A DNA stretch of 64,000 nucleotides. It comes from Leucaena leucocephala (taxonomy: Eukaryota > Streptophyta > Magnoliopsida > Fabales > Fabaceae). Below the pieces are notes generated by a model that saw only the letters and a program-made list of their open reading frames with translations, was not told where the DNA came from and did not search any database. The DNA is taken from assembly GCA_037074615.1 (NCBI GenBank), contig CM073515.1, positions 19,941,001 through 20,005,000 of the forward strand. The letters are read 5' to 3'. Made by a program: the position numbers and the translations under genes. Below are positions 20,925 through 32,657 of this stretch, piece after piece. The first letter of the stretch is position 1, and each line of letters begins with the position of its first letter.

Positions 20925-22807
20925 TAGCTTTTGCACTTAGAGCAAAATTATGGATTAAAATTAAAATTTAAACACACATGTTCAACAAAATTGGCAATAC
21001 AGATTCAGCATAAGCACTTGCAATCATCAATTTTCTCCTTTCAATTGGCAACAATCCAGACTAATCTTATCAATTAAAGAATCTAACTCATGCAATTAAA
21101 TCATAGTAAGCAACTAGGTTGAGATTTCCTCACAAGGTATAGTGTTTCGCTCACTCTCTTATCAAGGTAATTTTCGCTCGACCATCTAGCTTAGGTTTCC
21201 CATAAGCTTGTAACTATCCTACATCTCTACCACTAAATGCCACAAGGGTTGTGAATCAAAGGGTCTTTATTAGGTTGTAATATTGAAAAGGCTACATAAT
21301 GAAATAGCAATGCATGTCAATGATTAATGAAATACTGCACATGATTTTATTTCTTCAAGCTACTTCAACACTTAATCACAATTTCAATTGTGCAATTGCA
21401 GAAAATCACAAGTTACTAACTAATTTCCTTTTATACAAGTTAAATATCATATCTTGTCATCTGGTCTATCTCTTTTTTCTCTTTTCTTTCTTCTTTTTTC
21501 TCTTTTATGTACTTTTTCTTTGTGCTTTTCTTTTCTTTTAACTATTGAACCAAATAACAAATACTTTAAAGTTCGGATAGTCAAAAAGTGATACAACTTA
21601 TTTCACAATTAAAGACTTACTACAGCAACAAATATCTTGTACAATATTCATTAATCAATGATAGACTTTTAAAAGAAAGTAAAGGTCTCAAAGGGTTAAG
21701 CAAAGGATTTAATATTTATGTCGCTATTGTTTGGTCACAAGGGTTTTGAAAGAAATGCCCTTTTCATATTCACAATTTCAAAGAGCTAATGTGGTTTTGA
21801 ATTAAGGATTGAGACAAGTTCTGTAAAGTTACCAAACTAGATAGTGTCACACAATATAAAGGAGTATATGTTGGAAGCTCAAATTCCTTCCATTTGGCTT
21901 ACTCTCCCTAATTGACTCACCATAACTAGATTGCATGAATATTAACAAAATACATGAGATCAACCATTTGTGATGCACAATATCTAGTAGTAGATCAATG
22001 AAACAAGTAACTCATACTTCCTTAAGTTTGCCAATGTTCAAAATTCAATTAGATTCCATAACATTAAATTCCAATAGACCAAGCACCCTTAGAATGAGAC
22101 AGAAAATTTTTTTATCAGAGGATCAATTCTAGTCATGATAAAAAGTTCATCAGGTCGTGACTGTTTTACACAGAGAAGAAATTTTTAGAAAATAAGGAAT
22201 ATTGGTCGCCACGTAAATGGACACTAGTCGTGACTCATAATCACATAGAGTAACTTGATAATCACATATTCTTTAGTCGGACCAAAGTGTCAATACAATC
22301 ATGACCAAAATTCATAGAGTTACAATAGCGACAAAAATAAGCACAGATCATGACTACACATCACAGACAGGTAAACATCATAACATATGAACTCCTAGTC
22401 GCCTCAAAAATAGGCATTGGTCGCGACTAATTTTTATAGAGAAGAAACTTGACATATTCGCAACATTAGTCGCAACAAGAACAACACAAGGTCACGACCA
22501 AAAGATATAGAACCACAGCAATTATCTAATTTTTATTTACCTATTTCACATACTAAAGTTCATCCTCTCCCACACTTAATTTCTACATTATCCTCAATGT
22601 GAAGAAATAATGAAGCACATGCAAGGGCAGAAGTAATTAGGACAAAATTGAATTATAATCTCAGATAAATTTATTAGAATTTCTATCTCTTTACTGACTT
22701 GGTCTCCTCCCCCACACTTAATCAACAAATAATAACTCAAGTATATAAGAAAAACTTATTAAAGAACTATTGTAAGTGTGGAAACAAGGAAGGAGACAAC
22801 CTGAACA
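20925..22807 (-). other. Athila-1 3' untranslated region with extra PPT-like motifs
   Basis: About 1.9 kb without a supported coding sequence on either strand. The plus-strand frame at 21314 ends in a low-complexity TTTCTTT tract and is not a gene. Two further purine motifs like the PPT lie at 22704-22720 and 22565-22578 (CCCACACTTA on the plus strand). A GTCGCGAC-type array occupies 22130-22510. Confidence 0.6.
22130..22510. repeat. GTCGCGAC-type palindromic array, 3' copy (Athila-1)
   Basis: These are degenerate repeats spaced roughly 50-65 bases apart, built from GTCGTGACT, GGTCGCGACTAAT, GTCACGACCAAAA and similar cores, often followed by ATCACAGAGA-like sequence. The same motif forms the array between primer site and gag at 28640-29110. 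Confidence 0.8.
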
Positions 22808-24040
22808 TCATGATAGTTTGAAGTTCTCCTTGTACAACTTCAATAAGTGGCTATTGACCTGAAATGTTGTACCATCTGCTTCATCCATCAATTCAATTGT
22901 TCCATAGTCATGGATTTTAGTCACCACATATGGACCATCCTGTATTGCAGCAAGTTTTCTAGGTTTGAAAGAATATCTAGCCTTAAATCTCAAAACTTTA
23001 TCTCTAACCTAAAATTCCTTACGCAAAATCTATTTATCATGCATAAGCTTGGCTCTTTCCTTGTAAATCTTGGAATTTTCATAAGCATCGAGTCTTATTT
23101 CTTCCAGTTCCTGAATCTGCAACATCATTTCTTCTCTAGTAGTGTCAAAATCCATGTTGCAAGCTTTAACTAATAGATGACATGTTTTACCATAGACCAT
23201 TATGTATGGGGACATCTCAAGTAGAGTCTTATGATCTATTCTGTATGCCCATAAAGCTTCATCTAACCTTACACTCCAATCTTTCCTTGAGGGTCTTACT
23301 ATCCTCTCCTGAATCCTCTTAATAGCTTTATTATAATTTTTAACTTCACCATTTGTTTGTGAATGATAAGCTATTGAAACCTTGTGCTTGATCCCCAACT
23401 TAGCAAATAACCCACCTAAAATATTATTATAGAAATGAGAGCCTTAATTACTCACTATAGCTCTTGGGACACCAAATCTTGAGAAGATGTGTAACTTGAG
23501 AAATTTGGAAACTGCCACTGTATCATCTTTCATTGTTGGTATAGCTTCCACCTAACTTGAGAGATAGTCCATAGCTAGCAGAATATATATATATCCAAGA
23601 GATGGTGGAAATGGTCTCATAAAATCAATGCCCTATACTTCAAACACCTCACAAAATAGCATAGGATGCTAAGGCATTTCATGCCTTTCAGTTAGTCCAC
23701 CAAAACTTTAGCATCTATCACAAGCTTTACATAATTCGTAGCAGTCTTTAAATAGCTACGGCCAGTAAAAACCAGCATTAAGGATCTTTCTTGAAGTCTT
23801 CTTTGCACTGAAATGTCCTCCACAAATAGAAGAATGATAGGCTATAAGAATGTTGTCCACTTCTTCACTTGGCACACATCTTCTTATAACTTGATAACTA
23901 CATATCTTCCACATAATGGGGGTTCCCAAATGTAAAATTTTGCCTCATGGTTGATCTTCTAGCCCTGGAAATGAGATAAAGAAGGTGAAATTAGACCAAT
24001 AACAATATAGTTCACTATGTGACAATACTAAGGTGTAATT
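22808..24040 (-). pseudogene. Athila-1 integrase remnant
   Basis: This would insert element cDNA into the chromosome. On the minus strand, an HHCC-type zinc region is recognisable between about 24000 and 23660 (AYHSSICGGHF, later CKACDRC). Core sequence GIDFMRPF follows, then VPRAIVSN, a stop (TAA at 23446-23444) and GSHFYNN. The second catalytic Asp expected in the SDGGSHF motif is changed to Asn and followed by the stop. The best open piece, 23398-23030, matches the C-terminal half (YHSQTNGEV, RKDWSVRLDEALWAYR, ELEEIRLDAYE, YKERAKLMHDK). 22993-22808 holds the final DGPYVV...FQVNSHLLK region. It is non-functional. Confidence 0.85.
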
Positions 24041-25395
24041 ACAAAAATCACAAAAATAGAACAATCTCTAAATGTATCACAAGTGATGTAAGAATCTAAT
24101 ACTCTCTTGTATTTTCAAGCAACCTGCTTAAATGGTCAATTACCACATTCTCTGCTCCAATTTTATCTCTTATCTTCACATTAAATTATTGGATTAGCAG
24201 CATCCATCTCAAGAGTCAAGGCTTGAACTATGGCTTTTTAAATAAGAACTTTATAGCAGTATGGTCAGTGTATATGAATTTGTCAAGTGCAAACACAATG
24301 GCAAAGAGTTCTTTTTCTGTTATAGTATAGTTCTTTTAAGCTCTATCTAATGTCTTAGAGGCATATAAAATGACTTTAGATAGCATATTATCTTTCTGTC
24401 CTAACATTGCACCTATAGCTTCATTTGATGCATCACATGAAAGCTCAAAGTATAAATGCCAATTAGGTGTAGCAAGTATAGGTGGTGTGATAAGCATAGT
24501 TGTATTAGTGTCAAATGCTTTCTTGCAAGTATCATCAAAACATAACTCTATAGCTTTTTGCATGAGTTTAGAAAGTCGAGATACAATCTTACTAAAGTTC
24601 TTAATGAATCTTCTATAGAATCCAGCATGTCCTAGGAATAACTTTAGTTCCTTTAAAGATATGGGATAAGGAAGAGAAAAAATAACCTCAATCTTAGCTG
24701 TATCTACTTCAATCCCATTCTTAGATATTAAATGTCCTAGAAATATGCCTTTATCTACCATAAAATGGCATTTCTCAAAAGTCAGCACAAGCTTTTTCTC
24801 AATGCATCTTGCTAAGTCCTTACCATACACTGTAAAATATCCATGAATACCTCCATGTTGCTTTCTAAGAATTCACTGAATATGGACATCATAGCTCTTT
24901 GAAATGTTCCAGGAGCATTGCACAAGCCAAATGGCATCCTTTATAAGCATAGGTACCAAATGGGCATGTGAATATGGTCTTCTCTTGGTCTTTCAGTGCG
25001 ATTGGAACCTAAAAATACCCTGAAATACCATCAAGAAAACAGTAATTAGCCTTTCCAGCAAGTCTCTCTAATATTTGATTTATAAATGGTAAAGGAAAAT
25101 GATACTTTATAGTTGCATCATTCAATTTCCTGTAATCAATACATACTCTCCATGAATTTTGCACTCTAATAGAAATTAGTTCATTCTTTACCACAGTTAT
25201 ACCACTTTTCTTTGGCACCATATAAACTGAACTTACCCATTCACTATCTGAAATTGGATAAATAATGCTAGCATTTAACAGCTTAGTTACCTCTTTCTTA
25301 ACCACATCAAATATCAAGGGGTTTAGCCTTCTTTGTTGCTGTTTAATAGGCTTGGCTCTATCATTCCACAAAATTTTGTGTTTATGCAGATGCAT
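24041..25395 (-). pseudogene. Athila-1 reverse transcriptase and RNase H remnant
   Basis: 25395-25009 carries the RT fingers and palm start (KKEVTKLL, WRVCIDYRKLNDAT, FPLPFINQILERLAGK, YCFLDGISGY). It then hits a stop. CPFGTYAY follows in another register. The catalytic FMDD box begins at 24847 as FMD and is then frameshifted by a one-base deletion. From 24830 the frame resumes with RCIEKKLVLTFEKCHFMV, GIEVDTAKIEVI and FLGHAGFYRRFIKNFSK, then the RNase H start (FELSCDASNEAIGAMLGQ). A segment of about 11 codons after VYGK is missing relative to Athila-3. RNase H continues broken to about 24040. Confidence 0.9.
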
Positions 25396-25743
25396 CTATA
25401 TCAGGTATATCAGCTAAAGCCCAGCTTATTGCTCTCTTATGTGTTTTTAAAACTGAAATTAGCATTGCTTCCTCAGAAATAGAAAGTGAGTTAGCAATTA
25501 TAATAGGTAATGTATCATTTCCAGCTAAAAACACATATTTAAGGTTACTAGGAAGTGGTTTGAGTTATAACTCAGGTGGTTAGACAAATGATGGATCCAA
25601 CTTCTTAGTTTCCAAAGTTGCAATAGGCTTAACCAATTTTGTCCCCACAGATTCTGTATTATATAGTTCTGTCCTTGTAATCAGATTTTCAGGAACTAGG
25701 TTCTCACCTACAATTTTATCATGTTTCTCTCTAAATCCTTCAT

Positions 25744-26360
25744 TCAAAATGTCAGTAACAGATAAAAACAAGATTGTATAATAGAAAGTAAGCTATCAGC
25801 TGAAATATGGTAAGTACTTGACACATCACCATTACTGTCCAAAGAAAATTCAGAAAAAGAAATTTCATATTCAAGCAATTCACATTCAGCCTTATTAGAA
25901 TTTTGTAGCAGCAGCAATTTATGTTCCTCTTTAGCTTCTTCAATATATGTATCAACTGTACTTAACCCTAACAGTGAGTAATCTTCAAATGGATGTCTCA
26001 TTGCTTGATAGACATTAAAAGTTATGACATTATCACCCACTTCCATTGTGATGCTCCCATTTTTTATGCTTATCACAGTGTTGGCTGTTATAAGGAATGG
26101 CCTACCTAAGATAATAGGTCCCTTTGAATTTGACTCATGTGACATATCCAAAACATAAAAATCTACAGGTATAATCAAGTCTTTAACCTTCACTAATATG
26201 TCCTCTAAAAGTCCCTTAGGTTTCCTAGTGGTTCGATCAGCAAGTTGCACTATCATTGATGTTTCTTTAAGTGAGCTTATGTTTATGTCTAATGATGGAT
26301 AAATGGAAGTTGGCATTATATTGATGGCTACACCAAGATCTAATAGAGCACTAGCACATT
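25744..26360 (-). pseudogene. Athila-1 retropepsin (aspartic protease) remnant
   Basis: This would cleave the gag-pol polyprotein. The active-site motif ALLDLGVAIN lies at about 26350-26320, with DLG where many retropepsins have DSG/DTG, a form common in this lineage. The flap and C-terminal part are in 26316-25744 (LADRTTRKPKGLLEDILVKV, then PIILGRPFL). The DLG is in frame with the rest, so this is one of the better preserved domains. A linker towards RT (25743-25396) is broken. Confidence 0.85.
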
Positions 26361-27089
26361 GAAACTTGCCTATAGTGATTGGGATTGTAAAGGAATCTGG
26401 ATCACTATATTTGATAGAAAGTTATGGCTTAAGTAAAGTTGACACACTATATTCCACTTGAACCTTTTCATTTGGTTTGCAGATTCTTTTAGTAGTGCAA
26501 AGTTCTTTCATAAATTTCCCATACTTAGGTATACTTTTAATTAGATCCACAAGTGGCAGATTAACGTCCAATTTTTTGAACAGATTCAAAATATCTCATT
26601 CTTGTTTATCTTTTAAAACCTTCTTTGGACACATGTATGCATTAGGAAAAGGTAGGTATTTAATACTTACCTCTCTGTACTTCAGTTCTGCCTCTTCATG
26701 CTCCTTTGGATTCTAGTTTCTGTCTGAATTCTTACTTGCACTACTGGAACCAGTAACTGCATCATGCATAACATATGGTTCTGTAGCATCCTTCAATATA
26801 GTTTGCTCATTTTTCTGCTGTAACATACCCTTCTCTATGCTGCTTTCTGATTTTGGCATGAATGAAGATTTTTCTTCAATCAACTTTTCAGTTCTAGATC
26901 TGTTCTACTGCTCATTTTCTCTACTATCCATTTTATCATCTTCTGTATCTATGTTCCACACTATTTTTTCACTTCTTAAGCTTATAGCATTTACAGATTT
27001 GGGGTTAACAACTGTATTTGAAGGTAGATTTCTACTGATCATTTCATGAATATCACTTATTGAATTGGCTAGCTATGATACATAACCAT

Positions 27090-28618
27090 TCATGTTTGTA
27101 GCCTTTGCTTACCACTGTTCTATTTTACTCTCCAAGTTAGTAAACCTAGAATCTATCATTGCTAAGTTATTCTCCACAATAGATCTCAAGTCCTTGAAGT
27201 TAGAGCTGAAGTTTGTGTTTATGGAGTTTATATTTGAGTTTATCACATTAATGCTCTTTATTATCTCAGATATTCCATCATTCTTTATAACACAAGGTAC
27301 TTCCATAACTCTAGAAGATTCAACCACTTGTCTATCTTTGTTGAATCTGTTTTACCCAAAATTCTTGTCTCTACCTCCATCCCTCCATCTAAAATTGGGA
27401 TGATCTCTCCATCCTTCATTATATGTGTTGGAGTATAGATTCCTTTGTGGATACTGGTTTTGTTTGCCTTGATAAATGGTTGATACATCTTCACAGTGAG
27501 TAGGATAATTGACACTAGTGTTCATAGGAGAATAATAAAGCTAACAACTAGTTGCAATTAGAGATTGAGTATGGGCTTTGAACATGTGAATTGCTCAATT
27601 TATGAGCTAAATTGTTGATCTGAGAATTTATAGCAGCAACTTGAGAAGATAAGCTATTATAATTTTGAGAAGACCTTGCAGAAACTTCATAAATTTGTCT
27701 AGCATCATAGCCCCCATACTGCTGGTCACTATTTTCTTTCTTCTCAATCAAGTTCCATGCTTCATCAGGTGTCAAATCATCAATGGAACCCCTAGCAGCT
27801 ACATCCAAATTCTTTTAGCATACAAAGAGCAATCCTAAATAAAAATACTGCACCAAATACTCACTTAGAATCTGGTGGTATGGACATCTAGCTAGTAGCT
27901 CTTGAAACCTTCCCCAAAACTCATGAAATGACTCTTGAGCTAACTATTTTGTAGTAAAAATCTCTTTCCTCAATGTAGTAGTCTTGAAAGTAGGAAAGTA
28001 TCTCTCTAAGAAATAATTCCTCAAGTTATTCCAGGAGTCAAAGGCTTGAGGTGCATGATGTGGCAGCATATAAAACTATTCATTTGCCTGTCCTTTAAGT
28101 GTAAAATGGAATATTTGTCTCTGCATATCATCTATGTAAGTACCTATAGGTTTCATGGATGAGCAAACCCACTGCATAGTCTTCAAGTGCTTGAAAGGAT
28201 CCTGACTTGCTAATCCATAAAACTTTGGTAAGTTACTTAACAAAGGTCCTTTCAATTCAAAATTAACATCCGAAGAAGGACAAGTGTGAAAAGGATAAAA
28301 GTTTACATTAGAAGAAGTGAGTTCTCTTATGCTCCTACATGCCCTTCTATTGTTTATGTTATTCTCTCCATGTTGCTCATTTTGATTATTCTGATTATGA
28401 GTATGGGTTTCTCCTTCACTAATATGGTCTATGACAAAATAATTATCTAATATATTACCTGATGCAAATTCAGTTTTAGCTACAACAGATTCACCAAAAG
28501 AACTAGGCTCAATAACAGATGCAACACTAGCTTGATTTAGGATTTTAGCCTTCTTAATTTTGCTAAGTGTTATATTGATTTCTCTATCCAAAGGAAAGAA
28601 TTAAGAGCTTTTGGGCAT
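27090..28618 (-). pseudogene. Athila-1 gag remnant
   Basis: This would form the structural protein of the cytoplasmic particle. The expected ATG is at 28618, but a stop follows at codon 6. The open piece 28591-28076 includes KIKKAKILNQASVASV and the capsid motif NLPKFYGLASQDPFKHLKTM. 27808-27548 holds DLTPDEAWNLIEK and ARQIYEVSARS. The zinc-knuckle region near 27490-27540 has lost its cysteines. 27515-27109 covers the C-terminal basic and coiled stretch (NEGWRDHPNF-like, then FSSNFKDLRSIVENNLA). Several frameshifts break it. Confidence 0.85.
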
Positions 28619-28639
28619 GTAAATTACACTTCAACAATG

Positions 28640-29110
28640 ATGTAGGATATCAAGTACATCACAGATAATCTCAGTACAAAATAATCAGGTCATGACAAAA
28701 ATGATAGTAGGTCACGACTAACAATCACAGAGAGCTGCAATCGCAATAACAATGAACTTCAAGTCATGACTGTTAGTCACAAAGAGCAAAATTTTTGAAT
28801 CAGGATTTTTGGTTGTGACCAAATATCACTTTTGTTGCGACTAAAAATCACAAAGAGCTATTTCTTGAAATTTTAAGTTTTTTGTTGTGACAAAATGTCA
28901 CTCTGGTCATGATTAAAAATCACAGGGAAAAAATTGAATGGATAAAGAATTTTGGTTGCGACCAAAAAGCAATCCGGTCTAGACTAAAAGTTACAGAGAG
29001 CAAATAAAGTTTTTGGTTATGACCAAATGTCACTCTGGTCATGACTAAAAATCACAGAGATTCAAAAATCAATTTTTCGCAGTCTAGTCGTGACTAAAAA
29101 GGTAATTGGT
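28640..29110. repeat. GTCGCGAC-type palindromic array in the Athila-1 leader
   Basis: At least six degenerate units of about 60 bases occur, with alternating GGTTGTGACCAAATATCACT and GTCATGACTAAAAATCACAG-like segments. They lie between the primer site and the gag start and are non-coding. Most CG steps of the core are now TG or CA. Confidence 0.85.
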
Positions 29111-29220
29111 CATGATTCAAGAAGAGAAAATACTAAATTGGCAAAAAAACTAAAACACCTATATTCTTTTTATGTTTTTGAGGCCCAACAAATTGCTTAG
29201 GAAACCTTAACAACTAAAGT

Positions 29221-29238
29221 TCCATGGCAACAACACCA
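29221..29238 (-). other. Athila-1 primer binding site (tRNA-Asp type)
   Basis: On the minus strand it reads TGGTGTTGTTGCCATGGA, lying three bases inside the LTR. The complement of the plant tRNA-Asp 3' end is TGGCGCCGTTGCCGGGGA. Most differences are C-to-T or G-to-A. Confidence 0.75.
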
Positions 29239-29241
29239 TTT

Positions 29242-30679
29242 TCATAATTGTCATTTTAATTATCAATCAAAACTAAGCTAACTAATAGTAAAGTAAAGCT
29301 AACTTAGGTCAATTCAAAAGGAGCCTAAATAGATGCTAAAGTTCCTAATTAATCCAATGAGCCACAAATTAACAAATTAATCAGATGAATTGTGAGATGA
29401 GATATTTGAACTAATTATGAATGTAAACCCTACTGTTTATGAATTTAGGTATTTATGATGATGAAATGAATCAATAATAAGTGTGTTCCCTTGGAGATTA
29501 CTTACCTTCATTATCAACAAAATATTTAGAGTTAATTAGTTGAATTAGATTGTGTTAGCTAACAACTCGCCAGCTAAATCTCAATCAAAGCTATAACTCG
29601 TAGACATTAAATAGAGAAATAAGAATCATTCAACTCAAGAGATAGAAGAAGATGAATTAAACATATACAACTATACTCTATTATATAATTGCTCTAATTA
29701 ACTACAACCATGTCCACTCGGTCCACAGATGAGAATCAATCAAAGTATCAATTATGTAGAAATAGGAAATCTAACTCAGTTCCCTAATCATAAATCATCT
29801 ACTAACTCTAATTACATCAATAATACCAAAATTAATTACATCAACTCGATACAATTAAATCTGAATTACACAATAAACTCCCTGTTTTAGCTTAAGGATT
29901 CTGGTTTAGCATCATCTCCAAGAGAGCACAGCAACTCTAGCCTCCTATTGCTGTCAAGACTTCAACAGTAGCAGTAAAACCAACAGTAGTGATGGGGAAT
30001 GTAGAAAGAGAAGATGAAGATGGAAATATAATGTCCTCTGGTTCTCCTACCTAGAATAGAGCAAGAGTACATATGAAGAGATAATAGAGATGGAGAGTGA
30101 AAATAGGGTATGGAATGTCGTGAGTGATGAATGACATGAGGTGTCTGGTATATGGGAGATGGAATGATGGAATCAGAGTGTGATGTGTGTGAGAATGATA
30201 TGTGTTGGATCTGATACGTGAATGATATGTCTAGAGTATGTGATACATCAGTGATATATAGAAGTATGGAATAAATGACTTCATATCTGAATTGGACTCC
30301 CTCTAGCTATTAGCACATGTGTGAATCTCCCACTTGTTTCTGTTATCATCTCCTTAATTCATGGATCGAACACATGATCAATCTGTTAGCAACTCTATCC
30401 ATGTGATTCTGTAAACCCATTTCTTCAATCCAACATATACTTTTGTTATCCAGCTATCAATTGACCTCCATCTAATCTGCTGATTGGTTACTGCATTCCT
30501 GTAATAGAAATTTAATAGATTATTTATCCAATTAATCACTAAAATAATATCAATGAATTTTCACTTGTTCAATTTTTATTTTATTTATTAATTCCTCAAC
30601 ATATTGATAAATGGGGATAAAAATCAATAATAAAATTCTCTTTAAACACACTAAAATCACTACAAATATGTATTTATTA
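29242..30679 (-). repeat. Athila-1 5' LTR
   Basis: This is 1438 bp and aligns with 16943-20911 minus its insertion. The left end contains AATTGTCATTTTAATTATC. The right end is TATTTATTA where other copies have GAGTTTATCA. Confidence 0.85.
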
Positions 30680-31576
30680 ACACTATTATAAAATATGTTT
30701 TCTAAAGCCCCATTTCTAAACTGGTCCTTGTGGAGACAGTTTAAAAAAAGTGACCAGTGGCATTTTTGTAACTAAGATAAAATATTTATATCAGATTTAC
30801 ACATAACCTGTGTAAAATATCTATACCCGGTGTTAAATATCTTTTTATTCTAACTCTTCAGTTTCTTATCTATATTTTCTCACTTCTTTTCAGTACCTTC
30901 TACATACTGTTCATTTCACTTATTCAATTCCCAATATTTGTACTAATTATAATAGAAGGCCAATTGCATTCTTCGATATTATTTTCTAAAACCGTTCTTA
31001 TTCCTCAACCATATGTATACAATTCCTATTATTAGTACCTTTTGTCTCATTACTTTATCTCTATTTTCTTTTCTTTTATTCTATCTAAACTCTCCAATGT
31101 CTTCTTCCTCACGTACACCTCCTTCTCCACCACACAAAAGATTTTGAAGACAAACATCCTAACTTTTACAACTGACTCAGAAAGTTAACAGACTGAAAGA
31201 CCATTTCAGAGCTTTCTACTCAGAAGTTTGCTGCCATCAATTAAATGATAGCTTCTATAATCTTGTTGATCCTACCCACTCTAAATCCCAAAACTCTGAG
31301 TCTGATGAGGAGTGAAAGCCTGTAACCTTTATCTGCCCCTCCTATTTTATTTTTTTACATAATGATAAAAAGAAAGAATATATTATCTATTCTGATAGAT
31401 ATTTTTTGAAATTTTAAACTTTTGATGTAAAGTTTTTAATAAAGTTGAATGAATGAAGTTATTATTTTGATGACACGGTGTTCTTTTATTTTTTAAAAAT
31501 AAAAAAATACAACAAATTGAAACCAGACATGTCAATGTCAATTATAGATTATCCCATTTTCTATGCCAAATATAAA

Positions 31577-31833
31577 TTTCATCCTATGTAGATTTCTTTA
31601 TAAAATAATTTTTAATATTTTATACCTGGTTTTTAAAGTGACAAGTGTAGAATATGATGTACAGCTTAAAAAAAGTTATTTCTACATTGGTGTTCCATTT
31701 CATCTGGTGTAGATTTATTTATGAAATAATTAATTTATAATATTTTACACTGGTTGTAAAAGTGACCAGTGTAGAATATAATGTCCAGTTTAGAAAAAGT
31801 TATTTCTACATCGGTGTTTCATTTTATCTAGTG
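31577..31833. repeat. Tandem subterminal repeat in CACTA-1, two units of about 128 bp
   Basis: Units at about 31577-31708 and 31709-31833 share TGTAGATTT, TAATATTTTA, GTGTAGAATAT, AAAAAGTTATTTCTACAT and GGTGTT. Repeated subterminal motifs are typical transposase-binding regions of CACTA elements. The function here is inferred. Confidence 0.8.
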
Positions 31834-32159
31834 TAGATTTGCTTTACCAAATACACTTTAATTTAATCGAAACTCCCTTCGCGCCTCCCACTCTCATTTT
31901 TCACTGGTTCACTTGTTTAAGTCTTGGCCTTTCACAGCCAGTGAGTTTTGTTTTGTACTCCTTGTCTTGAGAACTAAAAATTTATGCACTACTGGCTGTA
32001 GCTTTTGTTGTTAGTTGTTGGGTTCATTGTTATCATTTACTTGTTTGAATTGTTGAGTTCTTTCACTTGTGTGTGATATATTCTCTCTAATAATTAGCTG
32101 CAAGCTAGGTTTTCTTCTTTCATATTTTTATAGTTTTTTAGTCTTCTACAAATATGGAT

Positions 32160-32460
32160 CATATTGGATAAATGTTAAATGAAGAAGTGTTGAGTATGCT
32201 AAGGGGGTGAAGGAGTTTTTGGATTTTACTAAACGAAATGGTGATGATGATAAGGGAAGGTTTTATTGTCCTTGTGTGAGTTGTTTGAATGAGAGGAAAC
32301 AAAGTCCTACAGATATGTATACTCATCTAATTTGTGAGGGGTTTTGCAAGAGTTATATGGTATGGGTATGGCATGGTGAAAATATGGAAAGGTCAAATGC
32401 ATTTGAATAGGTGGAATAGACCTTTGATTATGACATGGATACTGATGATTGAGTAGAGGA
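32160..32460 (+). pseudogene. CACTA-1 transposase-associated N-terminal domain
   Basis: The open piece 32207-32410 reads VKEFLDFTKRN (with the preceding codons), then RFYCPCVSCLNER, YTHLICEGFCKSYMVWVWHGE. This is the cysteine-containing N-terminal domain of plant CACTA transposases (Transpos_assoc). The likely original ATG at 32154 (MDHIG) is separated by a stop and a frameshift. A stop ends the frame after the acidic stretch. Confidence 0.85.
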
Positions 32461-32657
32461 CATGATTCATGATGTTGGAGGAGATACTTTTATGCGGTCA
32501 CATGTATATGGTAATATGTCTAATGATACAGAAAAACCTCTATACCCAAGGTGCAAAAATACAACCTATGAATACAGTGTTGACATTGGTAAGTGTGAAA
32601 GCCCGGCATAGGTGGAATGATAGAGTTTTTTCATAATTGCTTGAGTTGTTGTAAAAC

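Larger units (their letters stand above)
16943..30679 (-). mobile_element. Athila-1: Athila-like Ty3/gypsy retrotransposon, decayed, with nested solo LTR
   Basis: Read on the minus strand: 5' LTR 30679-29242, primer site 29238-29221, repeat-rich leader, gag, protease, RT, RNase H, integrase, about 1.9 kb of untranslated 3' region, PPT and 3' LTR. The interior is 8330 bp. The gag-pol order, retropepsin with a DLG active site, tRNA-Asp primer site and LTRs starting TGATAAA place it near the Athila lineage. All frames are broken. Bases at the expected TSD positions (ACAAC at 16938-16942, ACACT after 30679) agree only partly. No env-like open frame is visible. Confidence 0.85.

Noticed and set aside
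21314..21541. Frame of 75 codons with a hydrophobic C terminus as a membrane peptide
   Set aside because: The hydrophobic part comes from a TTTCTTT low-complexity tract in the Athila 3' untranslated region. The equivalent occurs inverted at 63033-63341.
22130..22510. CRISPR-like repeat array
   Set aside because: Repeats are degenerate, spacers are not unique or of constant length, and the DNA is eukaryotic retrotransposon sequence.
20925..22807. An env-like gene between integrase and 3' LTR, as some Athila elements have
   Set aside because: No long open or broken frame with signal peptide or membrane segments is visible in this 1.9 kb.
16938..30684. TSD for Athila-1 (ACAAC and ACACT)
   Set aside because: Only partial agreement, and the right edge abuts a CACTA terminus, so the duplication cannot be claimed.
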